Of a stretch of DNA of 64,000 nucleotides, positions 18,291 to 30,400 are shown one piece after another. The position numbers and the translations under genes were made by a program. The notes beneath the pieces were generated by a model. It ran no database searches. It saw nothing but the letters and a program-made list of their open reading frames with translations, and was not told the DNA's origin. How positions within the stretch are numbered: the stretch's first letter is position 1; every line of letters starts with the position of its first letter. Source of the stretch: CAWATZ01 sp963784995 (lineage in GTDB: Bacteria; Planctomycetota; Planctomycetia; Gemmatales; Gemmataceae); NCBI GenBank assembly GCA_963784995.1, contig CAWATZ010000002.1, forward strand, positions 1,964,780-2,028,779. Direction: 5' to 3'.

Positions 18291-21200
18291 TCATTGAGGT
18301 TTTGGCTTCAACTTCGCAGCCTGGGCGAACGCCTCGTCTGCCTCCTTGTGCTTGCCGGTCTCGGCGAGATGCCGGCCGCGGGCGGTCCACAGCTCCGCGT
18401 CCCTGGGACGGATCTTGCTCAGCTCCAGGAACACCGCGTCGTCGTGGACGGCGGCCTGCCGAACCGCTTGCAGCTTCTCCGGCGTCTCTTCGCTCGCCAG
18501 CCCCTGCACAAACACCCTGGCTGCGGCCGTCGCATGACGGCCCGTGGCAGACAGGATGACGGCGAGCCGGGCGTACCCCCCGAAGGAATCGAGGCTTGGC
18601 GCACCCAATCGACCCGCGGCAGCCAGTCGGAGGGGAGGCGCGGGCAGCAGCGACAGCCGAAACCGGCCCAGAGCGGACGCCTCATGGCGGCTCTGGAACT
18701 CGAGCCGGACCGTGAGCCGGGTTCGTCCGACTCCGCCGACCGGCTTTGCCAGCTCAAACCAGGCGGTGTGGGCCTGCCCGACACGCGGCCAGACGTCCCA
18801 GAACGTCTCCGACTTGCCGTCGATGGCCGCTCGGGCGCCGCCCATGCCGGCGGAAATGTCGCTCGCATAGCTGCTGCTGGCCCGGACGAAAGGGACGGAC
18901 GTCGCAGGCGCCTTGCCGTCGGCCGGCGCGGCCTGAAGGGTGATTTCGGTGAGACAGAAGTTCCCGTGAAAGGGGTAGCGGCCCGGCCCCTTGCCCGGCA
19001 AGGAGAAGTGGGGAAGGGTATCCAGGCAGAGGCAAGCGAATGAACCCGGACCGACCTCGGTTTCAAAGGTGTAGACGTCCTTGTCCGGGTTGCGGCCGCT
19101 GGCAAGCACCGAACCGTCGGGCTGGACCGTGAGCGTGGCCCCGCCCTCGGATTTCACCTGGGTCGGCTTCAGGATGGTCCCGGGGCCATCCGGCACGGCG
19201 AGCAACTGGTCCGCCAGCCGGCCGGCCGTCTCGGGATTGTCGATGGGACCGGCGAGGAGCTTGTCCAGCAGTTCCTTGCTCCGGGCAATGTCGGCCGCGG
19301 CCAGATCCTGCCATCCGAGGTCGGTGTAGATCCGGGCTCGGAGCGTCAGCACGTCCGGATCGTCGGGGCGGGCGGCAACCGCGGCGGCGAACTCCTTCTC
19401 GGCCAGCGCCTTCTCGCCAAGCCGGGCGTAGCTCCGCCCGCGGAGCAGGCGGAGGTAAGGGCCGTGGGGATCGGTCCGGCCCAGCACGACCTTCGAGGCC
19501 TCCCGATACGGGTTGAGGTAGTGGGTCCAGGGGAAGGGGCCGTCGATCCGGCCCTGGACCGCCGCGGCGCGCGTGCCGTGGTCGATGTGCTGAGAGGTCC
19601 AGTCCAGGGCCGCCCGGGCCTGGTCGAGTCGGCCGAGCCGATGCAGCAGAAGCGCCTGGAAGCAGTCCGCGATGGCCCGGCGGTCACGGTGCATCGTGCG
19701 AAGGCATTCCTTGAGCCGATCCAGGGCCTGCTCGTCCTTGCCGGCGCGGTAAAGCGAAGCGCCCTCGCTGAGAAGCCCCCAGCAGGCCGTGTCCTCGCTG
19801 GCCCCTTCCCCGGTCGCGACGCCCGCCAGTCGGTCGCGCTGGTTTCTGTCCCCAGGCGCATCGGGGGACTGCGACAGCAGGAGCAAGAGCCGATGGGCCT
19901 GGACCGGGTCGTCGGTGTCCGCCCGCAGCCGCAGCCCCTCCGTCGCGCACTTGCGGTAGCCGTCCGGGTCCCCGGCCAGCAGGGACATCCGGCCCGCGTT
20001 CACGTAAAGGTCCTCCCCGTGGTAGGGCGTGTCGTAGCCGATCCGCTCCAGGGCGAGGCGCATCTCGGTTGCCGCTTCGGCCCACAGACCGAGTTCGGCA
20101 TACCGATCCGCCAGGCGGAGGTGGGCAGCGCCGAGCTGTTTTTCGAGCGGGCCGGACGGGGCGAGGCGAACGGCTTCTTGCAACGCCTCGACACCCTGTT
20201 GGGATATTCGGCGCCACTCGCCGAGCCGGTCAGCCTTCCAGTGAATGTCCGCGAGAGCGCGTGTGCAGACCGCCAGGTCGGCCCTGGCCTGGATGTCCTT
20301 CGGCTGTTCGGCGGCCAGGGCCTGCCACAGGGTCACGGCCTTCTCCAGGAACGGCCGCGCTGCGTCCGGCTGATTCAGGTTGATCTGGTTCAGCCCGAGA
20401 GCCTGGTTGGCGGCAGCCTGATCGGCTTTGTCCCGTTTTCTGCGTTCGGCCGCCGTTGGTTGAGCAGCCGGGTCATCCGCAAGCCCCTTCCAGGCCCGGA
20501 AGGCCCGGCGGTAGGTTTCGGGATCGGTCCGGATCGCGTCGCCTGGGAGCGGGAAGAAGCCGCCGACCGGGTCCGCGCCGGTGCCGGTGAGCAGCCGCAC
20601 CAGGGGCGGCACCTGGTCCAGCGGCCCGCGGTAGCTCGGCAGCGTCCAGGACCAGGCGTTTGTCGTGCCCCTTTGGTGGACAATGACTCGTTGGCTGTCC
20701 GCACTGAACCAGACACCAGGCAAATAGAGTTGGCTACTCAGGGAATGGGTCGCCAACAGGCTCCCGTCGAGAGCCGAGAACACGTTCACCCGAGATCCCG
20801 ACTTCCCTTGCACCGCCTGCGCGATGCGCGTCTGATCCGGGGAATACGTGGCGGTCGTGAATGTGCTCGTCCTCACTGGCAACAGGATGGTCGGCCCGGC
20901 CCGCCGACCAGTGCGGGCATCCCACGGCGTTATGGTCCGGTCGCTGAGGGCCGCAAGAACGCGGTCGTCCCGGAGGCCAACGTCGATCGAGAATAGGGAG
21001 CAACCTCCGAGCTGACCGCCGGGCAGTCGTTGACCGGTTCGCACGTCCCAGCACGCGAGCCGGGACGTCGCCTCTTGGCCCACGACCAGCACTCCGCCGT
21101 CCCGACTGAGCGCGAGGTCGCCGGTGAGCCGAGGCAGACCGCCCCCCACCGGGCCGAGGAGCGGCTCGAGGGAGGGGAAGTCGAACACGAAGAACTGATC

Positions 21201-24200
21201 AACCACGGAGCCGGCTCCAAGGGGTTTGAAGGTCTTGCTTTGGACACTGACGCCCAGACGCCGGCCGTCCGCGCTGAAGACGAGGTCGCGAATGGCCCCC
21301 TCGACCGTCGTTGTCCCGACCGACCGTGGCCCCGCGCTCCCAAGTTCCCAGGACTCGATGACGAGCCGTTCTCCTTTCTCGTCCCGATTGAACGTCGCTA
21401 GGCGCCGGCCGTCTGGACTGAAGCGGTAGCGCGGGGTGACGATCCGGGGGAGGGGACTCAGTTCGCCGCCGCTGCGACCGACCCGCAGCTGCAACTTCGC
21501 CGAGTCGTAAGCCGCCACCCGGGTTCCGTCCGGGCTGAATTGGCGGTCTGGGAATTCGAGGCGGTCAGCCCGGCCGCAGTCCATACGGTACGGCTCCGGG
21601 TCACCCAACACCGCGGCCGGTTGCCAGAGCCGCACCGTGCCGTCCCAGCTAGCGGTCAGCAACCGCCGGCTGTCCCGGCTAAACTGCACCCGGCTCACCC
21701 AATCGGGAAGCCGCAAGGTCGGTCCGGCGACGGTGGCGGCGGGCAGGTCGAACAGCACCGTGTTTCCCACGCTCACGGGCACCGCAGCCCGCTGGCCATC
21801 CGCGCTGACTGCCAAACCGCACGACTGGCGGGGGGTGATGCCCCAAGCCATCTTGCCGGTGGCCAGGGCGCAGACACCGACACCCATACCCGGTCGGGAG
21901 ACGAAGATCACTTGCGCTCCCGTGGGGGTGAACGCAACCTGGAATTGCCTGGGGACGCGGACGGCGTAGGGAGTGATGGTCTTTGTCCCTTCCTCCGACC
22001 AGACGACGATGCGGGACTCGTCGGAGGTGGCGAGCTGTTTGCCGTCCGCGCTGAACGCCGGCCACCGCTGCCCCTCCATCGCCTGGCTGAAGTCGAGGCT
22101 CCGAAACTCTTTCTCCCCGCACCGGAAGAACGGCAGCGGCGCACTCAGGGCCTTGCCGGTCGCCGCGTCCCACACTCGGGCCTTGCCCGCCAGGGTGACG
22201 GTGACCAATCTGCTCCCCTCGGGGCTGTACGCGACGTAATCCGTCGCGCTGCCCACCTGGATCGACTCACCAGCCGGCGCCCCAGTGGCCGTGTCCCAGC
22301 AATGCACGCTGTGCCCGACGGCCGCAGCCAGGGTCTTGCCATCCGGGCTGAACGCCACCCGGGCAACGGGGCCACCCGGTCGGAAGATATGCAGCGCTTT
22401 GCCAGTCGCTGACTCCCACACCCGGGCGGTTCCGTCCGCGGATGAGGTGGCGATGCGGCTGCCGTCGGCCGAGAAGACGGCTGAGGTAACCGGGCCGCCG
22501 TGGGACAGCGGCGGGTAGGCCAGCTCGGCCCGGCCAGCGATCCAGACCCGAGCGACGTGTTCGCGTTGCTCGGTCCAGAACTCGGCCCCGTTCTTGTCCC
22601 GGGTAAGGGTGGCGGCAATGGTGACCACGCGGTCGCCGTTCCAGTTGCAGTCGGCGTCGGCGACCGGTTTGTCGTGCGGGCAGAAGCCGACCAGTTGCGG
22701 CAGCCGGTCGATGGCAGCCGCCAGGCGGAGGCGGTGGTTGGCCTCTGCCCCGGGGTCGAGTTGCTGGCCGGGCTTGAGGCGGTCCTGGTCGTCCTGCCAC
22801 GCCCGGGCGACCCAGTGCAAGGCGAGTTCCGGTTCCTCGCGCTCGGCCTGCTGGGCGGCGGTGGTAATGTCGAACTTGACCACTTCCCGCTGAGCCGCGT
22901 CCCGGGCCGCGTCGGCATCCGCCAGGGCGACCAGGGCGGTCTGCCGTGCATCCTCGGCCTTCTTGCGGGCCTGCCCCTCGCTCTGGGCCAGGACCGACAT
23001 CTGGCCCGCCACGATCAGGGAGCCCACCGTCGCCAGCACCAGCACCGCCGTCAGGACAGCCCCCAGCACGGCGATGCCGGGGTGGTGTCGCGCCCAGCGG
23101 ACGTAGCCTTCCAGCAGCGTCTGCCGCCGCGCCTGGATCGGCTCGTCGTCCACGAAGCGCTGCAAATCGTCGCGCAGCTCACCCGCGGTCTGGTAGCGCC
23201 GTGCCGGGTCGCGGTCGATCGCCTTGTGAACGATCGTCTCCAGATCTCGGGGCACGCGCCGCCGAATGCTTCCCAAGGGCTCGACTTCTGCCGTCGTCAC
23301 CTGCTTGACCAGACGGTTGCGGTCACGCTGGTCGAAGGCCGGCCGCAAGGCCACCAGCTCGTACAGGGTCAGGCCCAGACTGTAGACGTCGCCGCGGCCA
23401 TCGGCCTTGCCGTCGAAGGCCTCCGGCGGCATGTACCGCAGCGTGCCCAGGATGTCTCCGGTGTGAGTGAGGTTCTCGCCGCCCTCGGCCTTGGCCAGGC
23501 CGAAGTCAGTGACCCAGACGGTGCCGTTCAGATCAAGCAGCAGGTTGCTGGGCTTGATGTCCCGGTGAACGACTCCCTGCCTGTGGGCATATTCCAGGGC
23601 GTCGGCCACCTGGCTGCCGATGCGGGCCACGCTCTGCCAGTAGCTCAGCTTGCGGATCTTGCCGCCGGCGCTGACCCCGCTGGCGCCGGGCAGGCTGACC
23701 CCCGACGAACTCAGCAGCGCCGTGTCCGAGGAAGACGCTGCAGCCAGCGCTGCGGGGGCCGGCGACGCAGCTTCGACGTGCAGGCAAGTCCCCTCTGCCT
23801 CGTCCACGCCGTCGGCGGAGCGAAACGCGCCGGTCAGGAGCGAGCGGGCGACCTGCGCGACCGGACGCTCGCCGGCGGCAAGTGGGGGTGAGGCGCTCGC
23901 CGCGGAACCGGACGGGCTCATCCGGGCCAGTTCCTCGACCACGACCTCCAGCCCCATGCCCTGGATGAACTGCATGACGTAGTAGGGGGTGCCCTCGGCC
24001 TCGCCCGTGCCGAAGACCGGCACGATGTTGGTGTGGTGCAGCCGGGCCGCCGCCTTCGCCTCCCGCTCAAAACGCCGCTTCTGCTTGGCGTCGCGCATCA
24101 TCCGGTCGGTCAGCACCTTGAGAGCCACGCGCCGGCCGAGGCTGACCTGCTCGGCCTCGTAGACGACGCCCATGCCGCCGTGGCCGACCTCGCGCAGGAT

Positions 24201-24461
24201 GCGGAAGTCCCCCAGGTGTTGCAGAACCGGGGCGGACGGTGGGGCCGGGGCTGCGGCCTTGCCTTCCTGGGCCAGGCCGTCCTTGGCTTGCTCGACCTGG
24301 GCCAGGGCGGGCAGCAACTCACGCAGGTCGTCGGCCAGGTCGGGATGGCGGTCGCAGTATTCCTTGACCGAGGGCCGTTCGCCCTTGCGGAAGCGTTCGT
24401 TGAACTCCTCGACGAGGCGGTCGAGCAGGTCGTAGTCACGCGATGCGTCCTGACTGGGCAC
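18291..24461 (-). CDS. Giant membrane Ser/Thr kinase with WD40, TPR and discoidin-like regions (copy B, intact)
   Basis: A 2056-residue Hanks-type kinase, the only intact copy. An N-terminal helical segment (1-60) precedes the kinase (about 85-440): glycine loop GHGGMGVVY, Lys115 in VALKVL, HRD at 299-301, DFG at 319-321. Between the lobes lies an unusual ~95-residue low-complexity insert (180-275). One TM helix is at about 463-486, then a coiled coil, a WD40-type beta-propeller region (many FSPDGKTLA-like repeats), TPRs (SLYRAGKDEQALDRLKEC) and an F5/8C-like segment (AAIDGKSETFWD). The large part after the TM is probably extracytoplasmic. It starts with GTG 12 bases after copy C. Confidence 0.88.
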   Translation of the reverse strand: MPSQDASRDYDLLDRLVEEFNERFRKGERPSVKEYCDRHPDLADDLRELLPALAQVEQAKDGLAQEGKAAAPAPPSAPVLQHLGDFRILREVGHGGMGVVYEAEQVSLGRRVALKVLTDRMMRDAKQKRRFEREAKAAARLHHTNIVPVFGTGEAEGTPYYVMQFIQGMGLEVVVEELARMSPSGSAASASPPLAAGERPVAQVARSLLTGAFRSADGVDEAEGTCLHVEAASPAPAALAAASSSDTALLSSSGVSLPGASGVSAGGKIRKLSYWQSVARIGSQVADALEYAHRQGVVHRDIKPSNLLLDLNGTVWVTDFGLAKAEGGENLTHTGDILGTLRYMPPEAFDGKADGRGDVYSLGLTLYELVALRPAFDQRDRNRLVKQVTTAEVEPLGSIRRRVPRDLETIVHKAIDRDPARRYQTAGELRDDLQRFVDDEPIQARRQTLLEGYVRWARHHPGIAVLGAVLTAVLVLATVGSLIVAGQMSVLAQSEGQARKKAEDARQTALVALADADAARDAAQREVVKFDITTAAQQAEREEPELALHWVARAWQDDQDRLKPGQQLDPGAEANHRLRLAAAIDRLPQLVGFCPHDKPVADADCNWNGDRVVTIAATLTRDKNGAEFWTEQREHVARVWIAGRAELAYPPLSHGGPVTSAVFSADGSRIATSSADGTARVWESATGKALHIFRPGGPVARVAFSPDGKTLAAAVGHSVHCWDTATGAPAGESIQVGSATDYVAYSPEGSRLVTVTLAGKARVWDAATGKALSAPLPFFRCGEKEFRSLDFSQAMEGQRWPAFSADGKQLATSDESRIVVWSEEGTKTITPYAVRVPRQFQVAFTPTGAQVIFVSRPGMGVGVCALATGKMAWGITPRQSCGLAVSADGQRAAVPVSVGNTVLFDLPAATVAGPTLRLPDWVSRVQFSRDSRRLLTASWDGTVRLWQPAAVLGDPEPYRMDCGRADRLEFPDRQFSPDGTRVAAYDSAKLQLRVGRSGGELSPLPRIVTPRYRFSPDGRRLATFNRDEKGERLVIESWELGSAGPRSVGTTTVEGAIRDLVFSADGRRLGVSVQSKTFKPLGAGSVVDQFFVFDFPSLEPLLGPVGGGLPRLTGDLALSRDGGVLVVGQEATSRLACWDVRTGQRLPGGQLGGCSLFSIDVGLRDDRVLAALSDRTITPWDARTGRRAGPTILLPVRTSTFTTATYSPDQTRIAQAVQGKSGSRVNVFSALDGSLLATHSLSSQLYLPGVWFSADSQRVIVHQRGTTNAWSWTLPSYRGPLDQVPPLVRLLTGTGADPVGGFFPLPGDAIRTDPETYRRAFRAWKGLADDPAAQPTAAERRKRDKADQAAANQALGLNQINLNQPDAARPFLEKAVTLWQALAAEQPKDIQARADLAVCTRALADIHWKADRLGEWRRISQQGVEALQEAVRLAPSGPLEKQLGAAHLRLADRYAELGLWAEAATEMRLALERIGYDTPYHGEDLYVNAGRMSLLAGDPDGYRKCATEGLRLRADTDDPVQAHRLLLLLSQSPDAPGDRNQRDRLAGVATGEGASEDTACWGLLSEGASLYRAGKDEQALDRLKECLRTMHRDRRAIADCFQALLLHRLGRLDQARAALDWTSQHIDHGTRAAAVQGRIDGPFPWTHYLNPYREASKVVLGRTDPHGPYLRLLRGRSYARLGEKALAEKEFAAAVAARPDDPDVLTLRARIYTDLGWQDLAAADIARSKELLDKLLAGPIDNPETAGRLADQLLAVPDGPGTILKPTQVKSEGGATLTVQPDGSVLASGRNPDKDVYTFETEVGPGSFACLCLDTLPHFSLPGKGPGRYPFHGNFCLTEITLQAAPADGKAPATSVPFVRASSSYASDISAGMGGARAAIDGKSETFWDVWPRVGQAHTAWFELAKPVGGVGRTRLTVRLEFQSRHEASALGRFRLSLLPAPPLRLAAAGRLGAPSLDSFGGYARLAVILSATGRHATAAARVFVQGLASEETPEKLQAVRQAAVHDDAVFLELSKIRPRDAELWTARGRHLAETGKHKEADEAFAQAAKLKPKPQ

Positions 24462-24473
24462 GGTTGATTCTCC

Positions 24474-27400
24474 TCATTGAGGTTTTGGCTTCAACTTCGC
24501 AGCCTGGGCGAACGCCTCGTCTGCCTCCTTGTGCTTGCCGGTCTCGGCGAGATGCCGGCCGCGGGCGGTCCACAGCTCCGCGTCCCTGGGACGGATCTTG
24601 CTCAGCTCCAGGAACACGGCGTCGTCGTGGACGGCGGCCTTGCGAACCGCTTGCAGCTTCTCCGGCGTCTCTTCGCTCGCCAGCGCCTGCACAAACACCC
24701 TGGCTGCGGCCGTCGCATGACGGCCCGTGGCAGACAGGATGACGGCGAGCCGAGTGTACCCTCCGAAAGAGTCGAGGCTTGCGTCTCCCAGCCGACCGGC
24801 GGCAGCGAGGCGGACGGGGGGCGCGGACAGCAGCGACAGCCGAAACCGGCCCAGATTGTGCTGTGAGTGGCTGGTCTTGAAGTCGAGCTGGATGGTGAGC
24901 CGCGTTCGTCCGGCCCCGCCGACTGGCTTTGCCAGCTCAAACCAGGCAGTGTGAGCCTGGCCGACACGCGGCCAGACGTCCCACCACGTCTCCGACTTGC
25001 CGTCGATGGCCGCTCGGCGCCGCCCAGGGGGGCGGACGTGTCGCTCACGTAACTACTGCTGGCCCGGACAAAGGGGACAGACGCCGCAGGCCCCTTCCCC
25101 TCGGCGGGCATGGCCTGCAGAGAGATCTCGCTGAGGGCGAAGTTGCCATTGCCGGAGCGGCCCGGCCCATTTCCCGGCAGGGAGGCGTGGGGCAACGCCT
25201 CCAGGCAGAGGCAGGTAAACGAACCTGGTCCGATCTCGGCATCGATTACGTAGAAGTCCTTGTCGGGGTTGTTGCCGCCCGCCAGCACCGACCCGTCGGC
25301 CTGGACGGTGAGTGTAGTGCCGGCCCTCATGCGCATCACTCTCGGTCTCAGGACGGTCCCCTGAGTATCCGGCACGGCGAGCAACTGGTCCGCCAGCCGG
25401 CCGGCCGTCTCGGGGTTGTCGATGGGACCGGCCAGGAGCTTGTCCAGCAGTTCCTTGCTCCGGGCGACGTCGGCTGCGGCCAGCTCCTTCCATCCGAGGT
25501 CGGCATAGATCCGGGCTCGCAGCGTCAGCACGTCCGGATCGCTGGGGCGGGCGGCGATCCCGGCGGCGAACTCCGCCTCGGCCAGCGCCTTCTCGCCGAG
25601 CCGGGCGTAGCTCCGCCCGCGGAGCAGGCGGAGGTAGGGGCCGTGGGGATCGGTCCGGCCCAGCACGACCTTCGAGGCCTCCCGATACGGGTTGAGGTAG
25701 TGCGACCAGTGGAAGGGCCCGTCGAGCCGGCCCTGGGCCGCCGCGGCGCGCGTGCCGTTGTCGATCTGCTGAGACGTCCAGTCCAGGGCCGCCCGGGCCT
25801 GGTCGAGTCGGCCGAGCCGATGCAGCGCCAGCGCCCGGAAGAGGTCCGTGTAGATCCGGCGGTCATGGTGCGCCACGCGAAGGCATTCCTTGAGCCGGTC
25901 CAGGGCCTGCTCATCCTTTCCGGCCCGGTAAAGCGAAGCTCCCTCGCTGAGAATTCCCCAGCAGGCCGTGTCCTCGCTGGTCCCTTCCCCGGTCGCGACT
26001 GCCGCCAGTCGGTCGCGCTGGTTGGCGTCCACAGGTGTGTCGGGGGATTGCGACAGGAGCAGCAAGAGCCGATGGGCCTGGACCGGGTCGTCGGTGTCCC
26101 CTCGCAGCCGCAGCCCTTCTGTCACGCACTTGCGGTAGCCGTCCGGGTCCCCGGCCAGCAGGGACATCCGGCCCGCGTTCACGTAAAGGTCCTCCCCGTG
26201 GTAGGGCGTATCGTAGCCGACCCGCTCCAAGGCGAGCCGCATCTCGGCGGCCGATTCGGCCCACAGACCGAGTTCGGCATACCGATCCGCCAGGCGGAGG
26301 TGGGCGGCGCCGAGCTGTTTTTCGAGCGGGCCGGACGGGGTGAGGCGAACGGCTTCTTGCAACGCCTCGACACCCTGTTGGGATATTCGGCGCCACTCGC
26401 CGAGCCGGTCAGCCTTCCAGTGAATGTCCGCGAGAGAGCGTGTGCAGACCGCCAGGTCGGCCCTGGCCTGGATGTCCTTCGGCTGTTCGGCGGCCACGGT
26501 CTGCCACAGGGTCGCGGCCTTCTCCAGGAACAGCCTCGCTTCGTCTGGCTGATTCAGGGAAATCTGGAACAGCCCGAGCGCCTGGTGGGCGGCGGCCTGA
26601 TCGGCTTTTGCCCGTCTGGCGCGTTCTTCCGCCGTTGCCTGAGAGCCCGGGTCATCCGCAAGCCCCTTCCAGGCCCGGAAGGCCTGACGGTAGGTTTCGG
26701 GGTCGGTCCGGATGGCGTCGCCGGGGAGCGGGAAGAAGCCGCCGACCGGGTCCGAGCCGGTGCCGGTGAGCAACCGCACCAGGGCCGGCGCCTGTTCCAG
26801 CGGTCCGGGGTAGGCCGGCAGCGTCCAGGCCAGGGGCTGGGTTGTACCCCTTTGGTGGACGATCACGCGCCGGCTGTCCGTGCTAAACCAGACGGCAGGC
26901 AGCCCCTGCCCGCTGAAATTGAGCTGGCGCCCAAGGGCATGGCTCGCCAGCAGGTCCCCGTCGAGAGCCGAGAACACCTTCACCCAGGTCCCCGACTTCT
27001 CGGGCACGATCTGAGCGATCCGCGTCTGATCTGGAGAATACGTGGCTACGTGGAAGGTGTTCGTTCTGTCTCCCGGCAGCCGGATGGTCGGCCCGCCGCG
27101 CCGGCCGGTGCGGGCATCCCACTGCGTGATGGTCCGGTCGCTGAGGGCCGCCAGGACGCGCTCGTCCCGGAGACCGACGTCGATCGAGTACGTGATTCCT
27201 GGTGCGATCTCGCCGCCGGGCAATCGTTTCCCCGTTCGCACGTCCCAGCACGCCAGCCGGGGCGCCCCCACCTGGCCCACGACCAGCACACCACCGTCAG
27301 GACTCAGCCCCAGGCTGCCGGTGAGATGGATCAGGTCGCCCCCGACCGGGCCGAGGAGCGGCTCGAGAGAGGGGAACTCGAACACGAAGAACTCATCAAC

Positions 27401-30400
27401 GGTGGAGAGTGGTCCGGTGGGCTTGAACGTCCGGCTTCGGACGCCCACTCCCAGACGCCGGCCGTCCGCGCTGAAGACGAGGTCGTGAATGGAGCCCTCG
27501 AGCGTCGTCGTGCCGACCGCCCCTGGCCCCGCGTCCCCCAGCTTCCAGGTCTCGATGACGACTCGTCCTCCCTTCTCGTCCTGATGGAACGTCACCAGAT
27601 GCCGGCCATCCGGGCTGAAGCGGTAACGCCTGGAAACGAGCCCGGGGATGGGCCTCAACTCGCTGCCGACAGGACCGACCCGCAGCTGGGGCTTCGAGGC
27701 ATCGGACACTGCCACCCAGGTTCCATCCGGGCTGAAGCGGCGATCCGGGAATTCAAGGCGGTCGGCCCGGCCGCAGTCCATGCGGTAGGGCTCCGCGTCA
27801 AGGGACGGCGCGGCCAGTTGCCACACTCGCACCGTGCCGTCCCAGCTGGCGGTAAGCAACCGCCGGCTGTCCCGGGTGAACCAGACCCGGCTCACCCAGT
27901 CGGGAATCCGCAAGGTCGGCCCAGGACGCACGCCGGCCGGCCCTCCGCCGGAGGGCAGATCGAACAGCACCGTGTTTCCCACACTCACCGGCACCGCGGC
28001 CCGCTTGCCGTCCGGGCTTATCGCCAGGCCGCTCGACATGCGGGGGGTACTGCCCGTGGCAACCACCCTGCGGGAGGCCAGATCGTGGAGCGTGAGAGGC
28101 GAACTCTGTCGGGCGCCGAAGATCAGTTGCGTTCCGGCGGGGTTGAAGGTCGCGTGGATTTGCAGCGATCCGGCCGCGTAGCCAGCGATGGATCTGGTCC
28201 CGGCTTCCGACCAGACCAGGACGCGGGACCCGTCCGAGGCGGCGAGTTGTTTGCCGTCGCGGCTGAACGCCGGCCAGCGCTGTCCCTCGATCGCCTGGCT
28301 GCAACTGTTGCTCCGAAACTGTTTCTCCCCACAGCGGAAGAACGGCAGCGGCGCACCCAGGGCCTTGGCGGTCGCCGCGTCCCACACCCGGGCCTGGCCT
28401 GTCCGGGTGACGGTGACCAGTCGGCTCCCCTCGGGGCTGTAGGCGACGTAGTCCGGCACCCCACCGACCGGGATCGGCTCACCGGCCGGCTCTCCCGTAG
28501 CCGTGTCCCAGCGCTGCACCCTCTCCCCGACGGCCGCGGCCAGGGTCTTGCCGTCCGGGCTCAGCGCCACCCGGGCCACCGGCCCACCCGGCCGGAAGAG
28601 GAAGAGCGTTTTGCCCGTGGCCGCCTCCCACACCCGGGCGGTTCCGTCCGCGGAAGACGTGGCGATGAGGCGGCCGTCCGCCGAGAAGACGGCCGAGGTG
28701 ACCGGACCCTCGTGGACCAGCGGCGGGTACACCAGCTCGGCCCGGCCGGCGCTCCAGACCCGGGCGACGTGTTCGCGCTGCTCGGTCCAGAACTCCGCCC
28801 CACGGCTGTCCCGGGTGAGGGTGGCGGCGACCGTGACCACGCGGTCGCCGGTCGGATCGCAGTCGCTGTCAACGACCGGCCGGTCGTGCGGGCAGAAGCC
28901 GACCAGCTGCGGCAGCCGGTCGATCGCAACAGCCAGGCGGAGGCGGTGGTTGGCCTCCGCGCCGGGGTCAAGGCTTTGGCCAGGCTTGAGGCGGGCGTGG
29001 TCGTCCTGCCACGCTCGGGCGGCCCAGTGCAAGGCGAGTTCCAGTTCCCCGCGCTCGGCCTGCTGGGCGGCCGTGGTGACGTCAAACTTGACCACCTGCC
29101 GCTGGGCCTTGTCCCGGGCCGCGTCGGCGTCGGCCAGGGCGGCCAGGGCGGTCTGCCTGGCGTCCTCGGCTTCCTTGCGGGCCGTCCGCTCATTATCCGC
29201 CGCCAGCCCCTCGCTCCGGGCCAGGGCCGACATCTCGCCTGCCACGTACAGCGAGCCGGCGGTCGCCAGCACCAGCACCGCCGTCAATACCGCTCCCAGC
29301 ACGGCGATGCCGGGGTGGTGTCGCGCCCAGCGGACGTAGCGCTCCAGGAGCGTTTGCCGGCGTGCCAGGATCGGCTCGTCATCGACGAACCGTTGCAGAT
29401 CGTCGCGCAACTCACCCGCCGTCTGGTAGCGTCGGGCCGGGTCGCGGTCGCTGGCCTTGTGAACGATCGTCTCCAGATCGCGCGGGACGCGCCGCCGCAT
29501 GCTTCCCAGCGGTTCGACCTCTGCCGTGGTCACCTGCTTGACAAGCCGGTTGCGGTCGCGCTGGTCGAACGCCGGCCGCAGTGCGATCAGCTCGTACAGG
29601 GTCAGGCCGAGGCTGTAGACGTCGCCGCGGCCGTCGGCCTTGCCGTCGAATGCCTCCGGAGGCATGTAGCGCAGCGTGCCGAGGATGTCTCCGGTGTGTG
29701 TGAGGTTCTCGCCGCCCTCGGCCTTAGCCAGGCCGAAGTCGGTGACCCAGACGGTGCCGTTGAGGTCCAGCAGCAGATTGCTCGGCTTGATGTCCCGATG
29801 AACGACCCCCTGTTTGTGGGCGTATTCCAGGGCATCGGCCACCTGAGCGCCGATGCGGGCCACGCTCTGCCAGTAGCTCAGTTTGCGCGTCTTGCCGCCA
29901 GTGCTGACTCCGCTCGTGCCGGGCAGGCTGACTCCCGATGAAGTCAGCAGCGCCGTGTCCGAGGAAGCCGCTGCGGCCAGGACCGGCGGGGCCGGCTCCG
30001 CTGCTTCGACGTGCAGGCAAGTCCCTTCCTCCTCCGCCTCGTCCACGCCGTCGGCCGGGCGAAATGCGCCGGTCAGGAGCGAGTGGGCGATCCGCGCGAC
30101 CTCACGCTCGGCGGCGGGCGGGGATGGGGCGCTGGTGGCCGCGGAACCGGACGGGCTGATCCGGGCCAGTTCCTCGACCACGACGTCGAGGCCGGTGCCC
30201 TGGATGAACTGCATGACGTAGAAGGGGACGCCCTCGGCCTCGCCAGTGCCGAAGACCGGCACGATGTTGGTGTGGTGCAACTTCGCCGCCGCCCTGGCCT
30301 CACGCTCGAAGCGCCGTTTCTGCCTGTCGTCGCGCATCAGCCGGTCGGTTAGCACTTTGAGGGCGACGCGGCGGCCGAGGCTGACCTGCTCGGCCTCGTA

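Noticed and set aside
24929..29941. 1670-residue open frame antisense to kinase copy C
   Set aside because: Shadow of the GC-rich kinase codons on the other strand; no domain-like sequence and no ribosome site. The same holds for long antisense frames over copies A and B.
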